From CAVYXK01 sp963772445 (GTDB taxonomy: Bacteria; Pseudomonadota; Alphaproteobacteria; Acetobacterales; Acetobacteraceae), in assembly GCA_963772445.1 (NCBI GenBank), contig CAVYXK010000019.1:620001-684000 (forward strand): a stretch of DNA of 64,000 bases. The letters run 5' to 3'. Numbering within the stretch: the first letter of the stretch is position 1; every line of letters begins with the position of its first letter. The translations under genes were made by a program, and so were the position numbers. Positions 15,412-25,371 of this stretch are shown here, piece by piece. A model generated the notes under the pieces. The model was not told the origin of the DNA. It did not search any database and was given only the letters and a program-made list of their open reading frames with translations.

Positions 15412-17524
15412 TCAGCGTCTTGCGACCAGCAGGGCGTCGACAACCCGGACCTCGCCGGTACCCTTGCGCACAAGCACGGGATTAAGGTCGCATTCGGCGA
15501 TATGGCCCGACAGATCGGCCGCAAGTTCCGACAGTTTGGCGGCGAGGCGCGCGAGGGCGGTGGTGTCGGTCTTGGGAATGAGATTGCGGTAACCGCTGAG
15601 AGCAGCACCGAGGCGGGTGACGGCGATCATCTCGGTTGCACGCTCTGACGTGAGCGGGCAAAGGTCCACACAAAGGTCGCCTTGCAGCTCGACCATGGTG
15701 CCGCCGGTGCCAACGGTGAGGAGGGCGCCGAATGGCGGGGCCGCGATGAACCCGACCATGGCCTCGACATGGTCGACGAGATATTCCTGCAGTTCGAAAC
15801 CAGTGATCCGGGCTTGTGGCATCGTAGCGGCGACACAGGCGCTAATGCGGGCGAGGGCCGCGCGTAGTGAGTCGGTATCGGTGACGCCAAGTTCCACACC
15901 GCCGATATCGGAACGATGAGGAATATCGGGCGAGGCGATCTTCACCACCAACGGGTAGCCAATGTTGGCGGCCTCCCAGAGGGCGGTGTCGGCGTCTGGG
16001 ACGGTCGCTGCGCGAACCATGGGAATGTCGTAGGCGGCGAGAATCTTGCGAGTGAGACCTATCGGGAGCGGGCCGGAAAGTCCAGCGAGGTCGCTGCGGA
16101 TTTCTTTTGCGGCGACATGGAACCGATGTGCCGGCTCCTGCTGGTTTTTCGCCAGAACGTCGCTGTCCAATGATGCCGAGATTGCGCAAAGCAACAAGTC
16201 CGGGCCGCAGACCACGCAGGACAGGTACCCCATCATTGGCCAGCATTTCATGGATGCGGGGATGGGTGTTCTCCGCGCTGGGCGAGATCAGTACGACGGG
16301 CTTTTCCGTCAGTCCGGCGTGCTTGCCGTATTCGATGATGTTGGGCGTGTAGTTATTGAGCATCGTCGGAGTGAGCGTAGCCTGGGCGTCCTGAAGGAAA
16401 ACCAGAGCGTCGACCTCGGGCTCGTCCAGGATAGCGCGAATGGCGGGGCGGTCTTGCTCTGGGTTGTGGTTGACCGTAGCACCGAGGTCGAGCGGGTTGA
16501 TCCCGGCCGCGCCGGGCAGGGCGGCAGTGATGCGGGCACGGGTTTCGGCGCCGAACTTGGCGAGCGGGATACCGATGTCGGCCGCTATATCGCAAGCGAG
16601 TGCGGTTTCGCCACCGGAAATGCCAACGATGCCAATGCGGCTGCCGCTCGCCGTGCGCGGCGTCGTGTTGAGGCATTCCAGGGTGGCGATCAGCTCATCG
16701 TAATCGCTCGCAGTAGGTACGTGGTGGCGGGCGAAGAAGCGAGCGTAGGCCTCACTGCGGCTGATCATGGCGCCGGTATGCGCTTGCACCGCGCGATTGC
16801 CCACCTCCGATCGTCCAACCTTCAATACAGCGAGTGATTTTCGAGCGGCGTAAATCTGGCTGACGGCATCGGCGAATTCAGCCGGCCGTTGGATGGATTC
16901 GAGTACGATACCAACCACCGCCGTGCGCTCGTCGGTGGCGAAGAAGCGTAAATAATCGGTGGCGGTCACCTGGAATTCACTGCCTACGGTGACCACGGTG
17001 GAGATGCCAAAGCAGGAGGAGTTCATCAACGAGATCGCGGCGGAACCGGATTGCGCGATGAGCGCGACGTTGCCTGGCCGGACCTTCGCCGTGATGGTAG
17101 CGGGGTAGAGCGGCATTGCCTCATGAAGATCGATTAGACCCATGCAGTTGGGGCCGTGGATGGTCATGGCGCTGGTGTCGGAAACGCGGTGGAAATCCTG
17201 CTCCTGTGTTGGAGTGAAGCCGTTGCTGAACACGACCGCGGAGCGCACGCCGGCCTGTTCCAACTCGGCAAGGCACGTCGCAACTCTGGCAGCGGGGATG
17301 GCCACCACTGCGACGTCGACATCGGCGGGTAGGGCAGCGATGCTGTTAACGGCCGGTAGGCTATTGATCTCAGCGGCGGTGGAATGGATGGGAATGATGC
17401 GGCCAGCGAAACCAGCGCGCTGCAGGTTGCCAATAACATGGTTGCCCTGGGCGGTGCGGGTGGCGGAGGCACCGATCACGGCGACGGTGTGCGGCCGCAT
17501 GATAGCGCCGACATTGCGCGGCAT
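15412..17524 (-). pseudogene. NDP-forming acyl-CoA synthetase (acetate-CoA ligase, ADP-forming type), frameshifted
   Basis: A gene of about 700 codons split by a frameshift between about 16100 and 16180. The first part (ATG 17524) has the CoA-binding Rossmann domain (TVAVIGASATRTAQGNHV), the succinyl-CoA-ligase-like domain (ALIAQSGSAAISLM, HTGAMISRSEAYARFF) and GIVGISGGETALACDIA. The second frame supplies the ATP-grasp domain (YPLVVKIASPDIPHRSDIGG and the C-terminal AECDLNPVLV). Both parts are well conserved. Such enzymes interconvert acyl-CoA with acid and ATP. It lies 7 bp after the amidohydrolase, in one operon. Confidence 0.8.
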
Positions 17525-17531
17525 GGGGCTG

Positions 17532-18413
17532 TCAACCTCGGCGCAGGAAAGTAAGGGCGTTACGGTAGAGCCATTTCTCCAGCACTGCGCTCTTGAGCGG
17601 CAGCGCCTCATACTCGGCAATAAGCTGTTCGAAGGGCATGCCTAATGTGCTCCGAGACAGGCCGACCATGATCTTGTCCTGAAGCAGCGTGTTGCCGAAC
17701 TGCAGGAAGGATTCCCAGCCGGAGCCCGCTGTGGCGAAATGGCGTGGCCGATGGGCGGCTGTGTCGCAGTAGAGATTAGGGTGGCGGCGCAGCAGGCCAA
17801 TCATATCGTTCACCCAGGGCCAACCGGCGAGGCCGGCGACGATGCGCAATTCGGAAAAGTCGATCGCGACGGTATCGAGATGGCGTGGATGGCCGAGATC
17901 GTACGGACGGTCGTTGGCGTAGTTCATCGATGTGTAAATGCGCACCGGTACATCGAGTTCGACGCATTTGGCATAGAGCGGATAGTAGCGACGGTCGCTG
18001 GCGGGGATCGCGTTGTAGAGCGCGACGACGCGTAGGCCACCGATATGGTGCTCACGCACCAGGCGTTCGAAGTTGCGCACGCCGGTCATGCCATCGAGAG
18101 GGCTGGTGGCGGAAAGGCCGATAAAGCGGTCGGGATGGGTCGTGCAGATGCGCGCCAGCGTGGCGTTGGAGGAGCCGAGCACGCCGATCTCGATGCCGGC
18201 ACTGTCCATATCCGCGATCAGGCGAGACAAGCCGCCGTCGTCAGCCGGTGTGGGGGCTTGCTCATCGGACCCGAGACGACCCTTGAAGATGTGCCGGTAA
18301 TTGTCGAAGCCGTAGCCCTGGGGGCGCGGTTGAAGGTCCGCGACCGCGTTGCCGGGGCGCCCTTGCATGGCGTCCCAATAGCCGGGCTCTTCCTCGCTGC
18401 GGGGAAGGTTCAT
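17532..18413 (-). CDS. Amidohydrolase family protein (TIM-barrel, amidohydrolase_2 type)
   Basis: A 293-residue protein. It has features of the ACMS-decarboxylase-like amidohydrolase group: DRFIGLSATSPLDG near residue 98, GGLRVVALYNAIPASDRRYYPLY, the LYCDTAAHRP metal-site region and a C-terminal KIMVGLSRSTLGMPFEQL. In the active family the last motif usually has a catalytic Asp (G-[ST]-D); here it reads GLSRSTLG, so activity is uncertain. The start at 18413 may be slightly internal, since EFIDLE precedes it in frame without a start codon. It is co-directional with the acyl-CoA synthetase. Confidence 0.72.
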   Translation of the reverse strand: MNLPRSEEEPGYWDAMQGRPGNAVADLQPRPQGYGFDNYRHIFKGRLGSDEQAPTPADDGGLSRLIADMDSAGIEIGVLGSSNATLARICTTHPDRFIGLSATSPLDGMTGVRNFERLVREHHIGGLRVVALYNAIPASDRRYYPLYAKCVELDVPVRIYTSMNYANDRPYDLGHPRHLDTVAIDFSELRIVAGLAGWPWVNDMIGLLRRHPNLYCDTAAHRPRHFATAGSGWESFLQFGNTLLQDKIMVGLSRSTLGMPFEQLIAEYEALPLKSAVLEKWLYRNALTFLRRG

Positions 18414-18544
18414 TTCGAGGTCGATGAACTCGGGGCACGTTCGTTTCCTTTCCCTGGAGGTATTCGCTTTCGCTAATGTGTGGCTCAGTTACCTGCCACT
18501 CGACCCGCATCGGCGCAATCTTCGGCGATTTGTCCCGCGTGGCA

Positions 18545-19090
18545 TCAGCCTCGCCGGACAAAGGGACGAACCGCGTCAATCAACTGCGCGGACGGGGGCA
18601 GGCGCGGCCCTTCGCCTTCGTCGACTGGGGCTACGATGGTCACGTTCCAGGTGGACAGCATCCGCAGCGATGCTTGCGTCGCGGGATGGCGCAGCAGCGG
18701 CTCGTTGAGTGATGGGGCCACGATTACAGGCGTGCCCCGTCCTATTGCCTCGGCGACCACGGACAGCGCTAAATTATCAGCGATGCCTTGTGCGAGCTTA
18801 TTCAGCGAGTTGAAGCTGCACGGTGCAAATAGCACCACCCCATAGGGCGGCCGTGGACGAATGGCCAGATCGAAATACAATTCGACCACTTTTACCCCCT
18901 CGACATCCGCCAGGTCGCGTGGCGCGATCACGCGCGAAGCATTCGGCGTCGGGATCGCGATTACGGTTGAAAAGCCAAGGCCGACCAAGCCACGTAGAAG
19001 CTCGGGACAGCGTCCCGCTGTTGTTGTGCCGCTCAGCATTAGATAGGCTAAGTCAAAACTTTTGCCATCAGCCGGGTTACTCAGGCTCAT
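18545..19090 (-). CDS. Flavoprotein of the HFCD family (UbiX/Dfp-like)
   Basis: A 181-residue flavoprotein-type protein. An N-terminal LMLSGTTTAGRCPELLRGL, a central VVLFAPCSFNSLNKLAQGIADNLAL and PVIVAPSLNEPLLRHPATQAS match the flavoprotein fold of phosphopantothenoylcysteine decarboxylase and related enzymes. The usual N-terminal GS motif and active-site His are altered, so the reaction is unclear. It lies 131 bp upstream of the amidohydrolase on the same strand and is divergent from the aminotransferase. Confidence 0.72.
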   Translation of the reverse strand: MSLSNPADGKSFDLAYLMLSGTTTAGRCPELLRGLVGLGFSTVIAIPTPNASRVIAPRDLADVEGVKVVELYFDLAIRPRPPYGVVLFAPCSFNSLNKLAQGIADNLALSVVAEAIGRGTPVIVAPSLNEPLLRHPATQASLRMLSTWNVTIVAPVDEGEGPRLPPSAQLIDAVRPFVRRG

Positions 19091-19295
19091 CTCGGTCTCC
19101 CCGCCTCGTCTTCAATCTGCCCGATCATCCCATGTGGTTCGGCGTCATCAGTGCACGGGTGCAATCCCGACCGCAAGATTGCTGGCCCGATCCAGACACC
19201 GCGCCGAAAACCGATCTTTAAATGCAAGCACACAAATACTTGCCCCACGACGTGTCAGGCTGTAATCGCCAGCAGTGGGACGGAACACGGAGGCT

Positions 19296-20228
19296 ATGAT
19301 GCTGGCGAACACGCGCGTCGCTTGGTTCAATGGATCAATCATGCCGGAAGGCCAGATACTCATCCCCTACCGGGACCGAAGCTGGAAATCGGGCGACGGC
19401 GCTTTCGACATGACTCGCACGTTCAATGGCGTCCCGTTCCGCCTCGAGGAGCACATCGAGCGGTTCTATCGCTCGCTTCGCTACCTGCGCATCGATCCCG
19501 GCATTTCCCCTAAGGAAATGATAGCAGCCAGCGAGGAAGTCGTAGCACTGAATGAGCACCTGCGGGCACCGCACGGCGATTGGTGGGTGTGCCAGCGCGT
19601 CAGCCGTGGGGTCGATGCGGTCGGCGATGAAGGCTGGGAGCATACTGGTCCGAACCTGGTCGTGGACGTTACCCCTCTGCCGCTCGCGTCCCGCGCCATA
19701 ATGTACCGGGACGGGGCTGAGGTAATGACCACCACCATGCGCCGGACGGCACCGAGCATGCTCAGCCCGAGGGCGAAGATGAACAACTATCTCAACATGA
19801 TCGTGGCGGGGCAGCCAATAAAGGCAGCACGGCCTAACGCCTGGCCATTGCTGCTGGATGAGAACGGAAACCTGGCAGAAGGGCAGGGAAGCAACATTTT
19901 TCTCGTCGAGAACGGTAAATTGCGAACGCCTCGCGCCCGTTACGTACTGCCTGGTATCAGTAGACAGATGACAATTGAACTGGCGGGAAAACTTGGCATA
20001 TCGTGCGATGAAACCGACATCGACTTGTACGATGCCGCCAATGCGGATGAGAGTTTCCTAACTGCAACTAGTTTGTGCATACTCCCGGTTAGCAACTTTA
20101 ATGGGCAGCCGGTTGGCACGTCAGACTGGCAAGGCGCCGGACCTATTACTAAGCGATTGATCGAAGCTTACATATCCGAGGTTGGCTGCGATTTTGTGCA
20201 GCAATATCTTGACCGACTTCCGGCCTGA
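19296..20228 (+). CDS. Class IV PLP-dependent aminotransferase (IlvE/D-amino acid transaminase-like)
   Basis: A 310-residue fold-type IV aminotransferase. The PLP lysine is Lys161 in LSPRAKMNNYLNMI. Other family marks are GDGAFDMTRTFNG, LEEHIERFYRSL, NLAEGQGSNIFLV and the TATSLCILPV substrate loop. It would interconvert a branched-chain or D-amino acid with its keto acid. ATG 19296 follows GGAGG; the GTG at 19275 is less likely. It is divergent from the flavoprotein gene and convergent with the M24 peptidase. Confidence 0.88.
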   Translation: MMLANTRVAWFNGSIMPEGQILIPYRDRSWKSGDGAFDMTRTFNGVPFRLEEHIERFYRSLRYLRIDPGISPKEMIAASEEVVALNEHLRAPHGDWWVCQRVSRGVDAVGDEGWEHTGPNLVVDVTPLPLASRAIMYRDGAEVMTTTMRRTAPSMLSPRAKMNNYLNMIVAGQPIKAARPNAWPLLLDENGNLAEGQGSNIFLVENGKLRTPRARYVLPGISRQMTIELAGKLGISCDETDIDLYDAANADESFLTATSLCILPVSNFNGQPVGTSDWQGAGPITKRLIEAYISEVGCDFVQQYLDRLPA

Positions 20229-20296
20229 CACGGCCGAAGCGGGTCGTGTTCCACAACGCGATAGCGGCAGTGGCGCAGAAGAAGATCCGGCTCAAA

Positions 20297-21517
20297 TCAA
20301 CCCTGAGCGCCGGCGTGGCCGCCGCGGTTCCAGCCGCGCGCCCGCTCGCCGAAAATCTCGTAGCCGTTGTCCGTCACCGCGGCGGTGTCCTCGAGCTTGA
20401 TGAACCCTCGGCGCGGATGTTCCAAAGTCGTCTCGATCGACAACACCAACCCTGGCTCCAGGGGACGCTCGGCATCGGACGGCGGATAAGACATCCGCCC
20501 ATTGGTCGGAAGCCGTGGCGCCTCGTGGCTGATCATGCCCATCCCGTGCGCCATGAAATGCATGTGGTTATGCTCCGGCAAAGCCCGCAGCGCCGCGTCC
20601 GCTGCCGGGAAAATCTCGCCGCCCGGCCGGCCCGGCGCGATCGCCCGGAACGCGGCCTGCTGGATCGCTTCCACCTTGCCGAGCAACTCCTCTAGCTCGG
20701 CGTCTGGCTCGCCAAGCACCGCCATCCGTGTAAGATCGCCGATATAGCCTTCGTAGTTGCCTCCGGAATCGAGCGAGAGCGGCGCTCCCATCTCCCAGCG
20801 CTCCTCGGACGGTGCGCGATTCAGACTGGTTCCCGTGGTGATCAGACAATATTCGAAGTCGAGGCCGCGGCTCACCTCCTCGCGCCTGAGCGCATCGGTG
20901 ATTTCCTGCTTCGTCGCGCCAGGGCCATGGCTGCCGATCACGGCTAGCATCGCATCGGTGATGCGCTCCGATGCCTCGCGCAGCTTGGCCAGCTCGTCGG
21001 GGCGCTTCACCGCACGCAGCCGCTCCAGCACAAACAACGCCTCGCAAAGCTGCGCCTGCGGCAAGGCCGCGCGCAGTGCCTCCGCCGCGTCCAGCGGCAG
21101 GAACGGCCGCTCGATGCCGATCCGCCCTGCGCCAAGCCCAAGCTTCTTCACGTGCTCGGCCGCGTGCTCCATAGCGTCAGTGCTGCCGGACGCGATGTTA
21201 CGCACTTCCGGCACCCAAATCGGGCTGACCTCCAGCTGGTGGCTCTCGGTACGGTGCCCGATGTAGGCGGCCTTCTCCATTGCGCCTTTCGGATAGACCA
21301 GCACCGGCAGGAAGCGGCTCACGCCCATGGCATCCATGAAGCTGAAGAACTGCGCCCGATATCCCCCGAGCATGTACCGCACATTGTGCTTGGAGGTGAC
21401 GAGCAGCACGTCGATGCTCGCCTCGTCCATCAGCTGATCCAGCCGGTGATTGTCGAAAGGAGGCGGAATGGCGTTACCAGTTACGCGCGTCGCTGCCGAC
21501 AAATCCACGTCGGACAT
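20297..21517 (-). CDS. M24 family metallopeptidase (Xaa-Pro aminopeptidase-like)
   Basis: A 406-residue protein with an N-terminal creatinase-type domain (about 1-160, LLVTSKHNVRYMLGGYR) and a pita-bread catalytic domain. Expected dinuclear metal ligands are present: Asp in PLSLDSGGNYEG and YIGDLTRM, His in FMAHGMGMISHEAP, and Glu in LVLSIETTLE and GFIKLEDT. It probably cleaves Xaa-Pro peptides or related amide bonds. ATG 21517 is 7 bases after GGAG; ATG 21520 is an alternative. It converges with the aminotransferase. Confidence 0.9.
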   Translation of the reverse strand: MSDVDLSAATRVTGNAIPPPFDNHRLDQLMDEASIDVLLVTSKHNVRYMLGGYRAQFFSFMDAMGVSRFLPVLVYPKGAMEKAAYIGHRTESHQLEVSPIWVPEVRNIASGSTDAMEHAAEHVKKLGLGAGRIGIERPFLPLDAAEALRAALPQAQLCEALFVLERLRAVKRPDELAKLREASERITDAMLAVIGSHGPGATKQEITDALRREEVSRGLDFEYCLITTGTSLNRAPSEERWEMGAPLSLDSGGNYEGYIGDLTRMAVLGEPDAELEELLGKVEAIQQAAFRAIAPGRPGGEIFPAADAALRALPEHNHMHFMAHGMGMISHEAPRLPTNGRMSYPPSDAERPLEPGLVLSIETTLEHPRRGFIKLEDTAAVTDNGYEIFGERARGWNRGGHAGAQG

Positions 21518-21788
21518 CATCGGTCTCCTTGTCTTTTCGGTACGATCCTCTCTTCCGCGCCACCATACCACCGGACACGCTCGCCTTGCCAGCTTCGTCT
21601 GTCAAGCGCTTCGTGCTATTGCCGCGTTTACGATCGGCCAGTGCTGGCGGCGAGTGCAGCTCTCACCCTTGCGCTCGGAGCTGTAGCAAAGTTGGAGCCG
21701 CAATGCCATGACCGGCGCTGGCCGCGCCGCGTGGTTCAGCGCGGGCCGGCGAGGCAAGCGAAAGAGCTTCTCACTTGCGCAGCCGGCA

Positions 21789-22685
21789 TCAATGCTTGGC
21801 GGTCGACGCCCGATAAATCTCGTCGATCAACTCCGCCAGTGCCGCCTCAAACCCTGCGTCGCTCATCGAACGCCGCAGGTCCTGGACCAACGCCCGCGAG
21901 AAGCTTGCGATCATCCCGTGATTGGTGGCGAGCCGCTTGCACGCCTCGGCTCGCGTATAGCCGCCGGACAGCGCGACGACCCTCGCCACGCGCTTATGGT
22001 TCACCAGCCCCAAATATAAGTCCAGCACTTCCGGCAGCGTCAGCTTCAGCATCACCTTCCGGCCCTCCGGCAAGGCATCGACGTGCTTGGTCAGTTCCGA
22101 AACCAGGATGGCCTCCGCCCCGGCCTTGTCCGGGCTCTTGATCGAGACTTCCGGCTCGATGATGGGCATCAGCCCATACTGGCTGATCCGCGCGGCCACA
22201 TCGAACTGCTGCTTCACGATGGCAGCGATCCCGTCTTTCGAGGCCAGGTTGATCACGGACCGCATCTTGGTGCCGAAGACGCCGAGCTTCACCGCCCGGT
22301 CCAGCAGCGCGTCCAGTGTTGGCATCGGCTTCATCAGGCTGACGCCGTCCTTCTCCGCCTCCAACCCCTTATCGACCTTCACGAAGGGGACGACGCCCCG
22401 ATCCTCCCACAGGAAAGCCGGAACAGGCTTGCCCCGCGCGTCGCCGTCCATCGTGCCTTCGAACAGGATGGTCCCGACGACCTTATCCCCGGTGAAGGCC
22501 GGAGCGGTGATGATGCGCACGCGCATCTCGTGAATCAGCCGGAACATCTCGGCATCGCCGCTGTAGGCGCTGTCCAGAATGCCATACAGGCGCAGAGCGC
22601 CGGGCGTCGATCCGCCGCTCTGGTCAAGCGCGGCGATGAAGCCGGGCTTTCCAGACATTTGCGCCATCATCTTGTCATTGGCCAT
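21789..22685 (-). CDS. Class I fructose-bisphosphate aldolase
   Basis: A 298-residue Schiff-base aldolase of the short bacterial class I type. Signatures include IAALDQSGGSTPGALR at the N-terminus, FLWEDRGVVPFVKVDKGL, MPIIEPEVSIKSPDKAGAE and VMLKLTLPEV, ending with ALSGGYTRAEACKRL. It splits fructose 1,6-bisphosphate to the triose phosphates. A GGGAGGG ribosome-binding site precedes ATG 22685. It is a stand-alone gene with no glycolytic neighbours. Confidence 0.92.
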   Translation of the reverse strand: MANDKMMAQMSGKPGFIAALDQSGGSTPGALRLYGILDSAYSGDAEMFRLIHEMRVRIITAPAFTGDKVVGTILFEGTMDGDARGKPVPAFLWEDRGVVPFVKVDKGLEAEKDGVSLMKPMPTLDALLDRAVKLGVFGTKMRSVINLASKDGIAAIVKQQFDVAARISQYGLMPIIEPEVSIKSPDKAGAEAILVSELTKHVDALPEGRKVMLKLTLPEVLDLYLGLVNHKRVARVVALSGGYTRAEACKRLATNHGMIASFSRALVQDLRRSMSDAGFEAALAELIDEIYRASTAKH

Positions 22686-22857
22686 GATGCTTGCCCTCCC
22701 GTGAGACCCATGCGCTCACGGAAGCGCACCCGGCCTCGAACAGTTGCCCCGGTACCGGCGGGAATACTGGCATGGCGTTCGAGGTCCACGCAACCCTTCC
22801 GTAGACGGAACGATAATGCTCCGAGACACTGGGCAACCGCTTGGCCCGACCATCCTC

Positions 22858-22891
22858 AGACGTGGATGCCCGGCCTTCACCGGGCATGACG
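22858..22891. repeat. Extragenic palindrome, one arm-pair of a dispersed family
   Basis: AGACGTGGATGCCCGGCC-TTCA-CCGGGCATGACG contains a stem formed by GCCCGG and CCGGGC. The same consensus occurs, doubled, at 58660-58748. It lies between the aldolase and the Gfo/Idh/MocA gene. Confidence 0.7.
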
Positions 22892-22899
22892 GCGAGGCG

Positions 22900-23874
22900 T
22901 CAGGCCGAAGGTCGGCCGGGAATGGCACGCGCTCCGTATCGCTTGTCCCATTCATCCTGCACCGCTTGGAGCACGCGCATCGCCGGAAGGACCGAGGGGC
23001 CGGACGCGCGCGGTGGACGGCCCGCTCGCACGGAATCGAGAAAATCGAAGATGACCCGTGCCGCATTCTCTTGCTCGGGCTCGATCGTGACCGTGCCCGA
23101 GGCGATGCGGAGCGTGCCTGCCAGGATATCGAAGAGGTACGTGTCACGGTTGGTCACGATCAGCTTGTCATAGAACCTGTAGGACGCGTGGTACGAGCCG
23201 TGCACGAGCAAGGTTGCGTCACGCTCGGTCTCCACCAGAACGACGCACTCCATCGGGACGCCCGTCCGTTCGTGGCAGGGACCGAGATGGCTCTGGATGC
23301 GCCGGAGCGGCGTGCCGTCGAAAAGGAAAAGCCCGAGATCGACGAAATGGCAGAAATGATGCCAGAGGATATTATCCGTCCAACTCCGCGCATAACCGGT
23401 CGCGCCGACATTCGTCAGCCGCGGGATGAAGAAGCGGCCGGCGATGTGCCGGATGGTCTCCTCCCCGGCAGCCAGCCGCGCGCGCAGCGCCTCGCGCTCA
23501 GCGCGGAAGCGCATCGGGTGGCTGAGCCCGTACACCTTGCCGCTCTTCTCTCCGGCCGCCACAACGCGCTCGGCGCCGGCGAGGCTCATCGCGATGGGGA
23601 TCTCGATCAGCGTGTGCTTTCCCGCTTCGAGGCTGGCGATTGCCTGCTCCTCGTGCTGCTCGCTCGGGGTGGCGAGCACCACGACATCTATCTCCGGGTC
23701 GGCAAGCGCGGCCGAGAGCGACGTGGTCCACTTGCGGTACCCGTAGCGCGTGGCAAATGCCTCCGCAGCTTCCGGTCGCCGCCCCGCGGCAGTGTGCAGC
23801 ACGGCGTCGGTCCGCTTGAGGGCCTCGGAGTGCCACACCCCCATCATCCCGTAGCCCACCATGCAGATGTTCAT
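22900..23874 (-). CDS. Gfo/Idh/MocA family oxidoreductase
   Basis: A 324-residue NAD(P)-dependent dehydrogenase homologue. The N-terminal Rossmann fold begins MNICMVGYGMMGVW and continues with IDVVVLATPSEQHEE and HTLIEIPIAMS, where the usual EKP is EIP. The C-terminal alpha/beta domain includes LWHHFCHFVDLGLFLF with a His pair often near the active site. The substrate is probably a sugar or polyol but is not assigned. The normally catalytic Lys of EKP is replaced by Ile, so the chemistry may differ. It is followed by the dispersed palindrome and the aldolase. Confidence 0.82.
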   Translation of the reverse strand: MNICMVGYGMMGVWHSEALKRTDAVLHTAAGRRPEAAEAFATRYGYRKWTTSLSAALADPEIDVVVLATPSEQHEEQAIASLEAGKHTLIEIPIAMSLAGAERVVAAGEKSGKVYGLSHPMRFRAEREALRARLAAGEETIRHIAGRFFIPRLTNVGATGYARSWTDNILWHHFCHFVDLGLFLFDGTPLRRIQSHLGPCHERTGVPMECVVLVETERDATLLVHGSYHASYRFYDKLIVTNRDTYLFDILAGTLRIASGTVTIEPEQENAARVIFDFLDSVRAGRPPRASGPSVLPAMRVLQAVQDEWDKRYGARAIPGRPSA

Positions 23875-24020
23875 CGCAATTGCCTCCCTAGCGAGCGCGG
23901 TCGATTGATCTGACCTTGCGCGTCTTTGTCGGTCTACGGAAGCGGCTATCGAATACGTACGCCGTATGTGGCCACGGTCGCGCTAACTGACCGAGATCAT
24001 GAACTTGAAGGGTGAACTAA

Positions 24021-25332
24021 GTCCCCCGGCAAGAACTCGATTTTTTCGCCTCGTCAGAAGAATCTGTGGGCAACGTCGGGTTCCGGCAGCTTACCAAGTG
24101 CATGATACAAGGCGATTTCGGTGACGTGGAAGGTACGGAACCCGTAGGATTTTCGCATGGTCAGTTTGGCCTTGTTGTTCAGACCCTCGACCACACCGCT
24201 GGAGAGCTGCTTCCTGGCGCGGAAGTAGTTCAGGATCAGCGCGCGGTGCGAGCGTAGCGTCCTGGCGATCTTCTTCATCGGCTCGATGCGGGAGCGCATG
24301 ACCTGACCGCACCATTCATCCAGGAACTTGCCGGCCCAACTCGGCGAAGCATAGTCCCAGAACTGCTGGAAGTCCTCCTTCAGCAGATAGGCCCGTACGG
24401 TCCGCAGGTTGTAGCGCAGCAGATCGCGCAGGCGGAAGCGTTGATGCTCGGTCAGGTTGGCCTTGCGCTTGAGCACACACCAGCGGGTCTTCTTCAAGAC
24501 TGGCTCATAGCCGTCCCGGGCCAGCCGGCGAGCCTCGGCGGCACGCACCTGGTCCAGCGCGGCATTCATCTTGGCGACAATATGGAAGCGATCGAGGATG
24601 TGGATGGCCTGGCTGCACCGCTCACGAATCACCTTCAGATAAGGCTGCCACATGTCCGAGCACACAAACTCGATCTGCCCAGCCAATGGTTCGCCGATCA
24701 GGGTGAAGAACTGCTCGAAGCTCTCCACCGTCCGTTCGCGACCGATCCATAGCAGGCGCGTGCACTGCTGCTCGATCTGATAGACCAGCGTCAGGTATTT
24801 GTGTCCCCTGGCATACTGGATCTCATCGACGCCGATCGCCACGATCGGCCCCAGTTGCCGGTGCTCGATCCCCCACTGCACGACATACTCGACCGACTGG
24901 CAGACCTTGTCCCAGGTGCTGCGAAACGACCCGGCGGTCTCCTGCCAGGACAGCTTCCTCGCCCAGTGCGCCAGGAACAGCATGTAGGCCTTGGTCAGCT
25001 GGTGCTTGCCGACACCCCAGGGGACCGCTTCGACCCGCACGCCGCAGGCCCGGCAATCGACCCGTCGCATGCAATAGAGGAACACCACCATGCAGCCCCA
25101 GAGGGGCACGAATTCGAACCGGCGCAGGCTCAGGTGATCATAGGCCGGCGCCGGCTTGCGACAGCCCGAGCACACCGGTCTCGAGCCGCGGCGGGGCCGC
25201 ACGCTGATCTCGATGGTTCGGCTTTCGGCGCAATGTCGCGCCTTCTCGTAAACGAACCCAGGAAAGTGCTGGTAGTGGTTCAGCAGGGAGATCAGCCGCA
25301 TGGCAGCGGGACCCAAAGGAGTTGCCGGCAGA
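24021..25332 (-). mobile_element. ISL3-family insertion sequence (ends approximate)
   Basis: One ISL3-type transposase with short flanks. Candidate termini are GTCCCCCGGCAA at 24021 and, inverted, GTCTGCCGGCAA ending at 25332, matching at 10 of 12 positions. I found no convincing 8-bp target duplication next to them, so the ends are provisional. The right end abuts the 5' side of a gene that seems to have lost its N-terminus. Confidence 0.6.
24054..25301 (-). CDS. ISL3 family transposase
   Basis: A 415-residue transposase. The N-terminal zinc finger has CSGC and CRACGV Cys pairs (about residues 40-85), followed by an HTH region and the DDE domain with VAIGVDEIQYARGHKYLTL, EFVCSDMWQPYLKVI and a C-terminal Glu in SSGVVEGLNNKAKL. 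All three acidic motifs are present and the frame is uninterrupted, so it is probably functional. Start ATG 25301; a TTG at 25316 would add five residues. Confidence 0.92.
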   Translation of the reverse strand: MRLISLLNHYQHFPGFVYEKARHCAESRTIEISVRPRRGSRPVCSGCRKPAPAYDHLSLRRFEFVPLWGCMVVFLYCMRRVDCRACGVRVEAVPWGVGKHQLTKAYMLFLAHWARKLSWQETAGSFRSTWDKVCQSVEYVVQWGIEHRQLGPIVAIGVDEIQYARGHKYLTLVYQIEQQCTRLLWIGRERTVESFEQFFTLIGEPLAGQIEFVCSDMWQPYLKVIRERCSQAIHILDRFHIVAKMNAALDQVRAAEARRLARDGYEPVLKKTRWCVLKRKANLTEHQRFRLRDLLRYNLRTVRAYLLKEDFQQFWDYASPSWAGKFLDEWCGQVMRSRIEPMKKIARTLRSHRALILNYFRARKQLSSGVVEGLNNKAKLTMRKSYGFRTFHVTEIALYHALGKLPEPDVAHRFF

Positions 25333-25371
25333 CGTGACAGCGCACCGGCGCAACGGGCTGCTGCCGATCCC

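Noticed and set aside
19145..19185. FMN-riboswitch-like string (GGGTGCAATCCCGACCGC) upstream of the aminotransferase
   Set aside because: Only one short block resembles the RFN consensus; the other conserved arms (GGCAGATCCGG and AGTCCGGATG types) are missing, and the genes are not riboflavin-related.
24010..25340. Exact ISL3 ends with 8-bp target duplication
   Set aside because: The candidate 12-bp inverted repeats match at 10 of 12 positions but the flanking bases are not duplicated, so the ends were given only as approximate.
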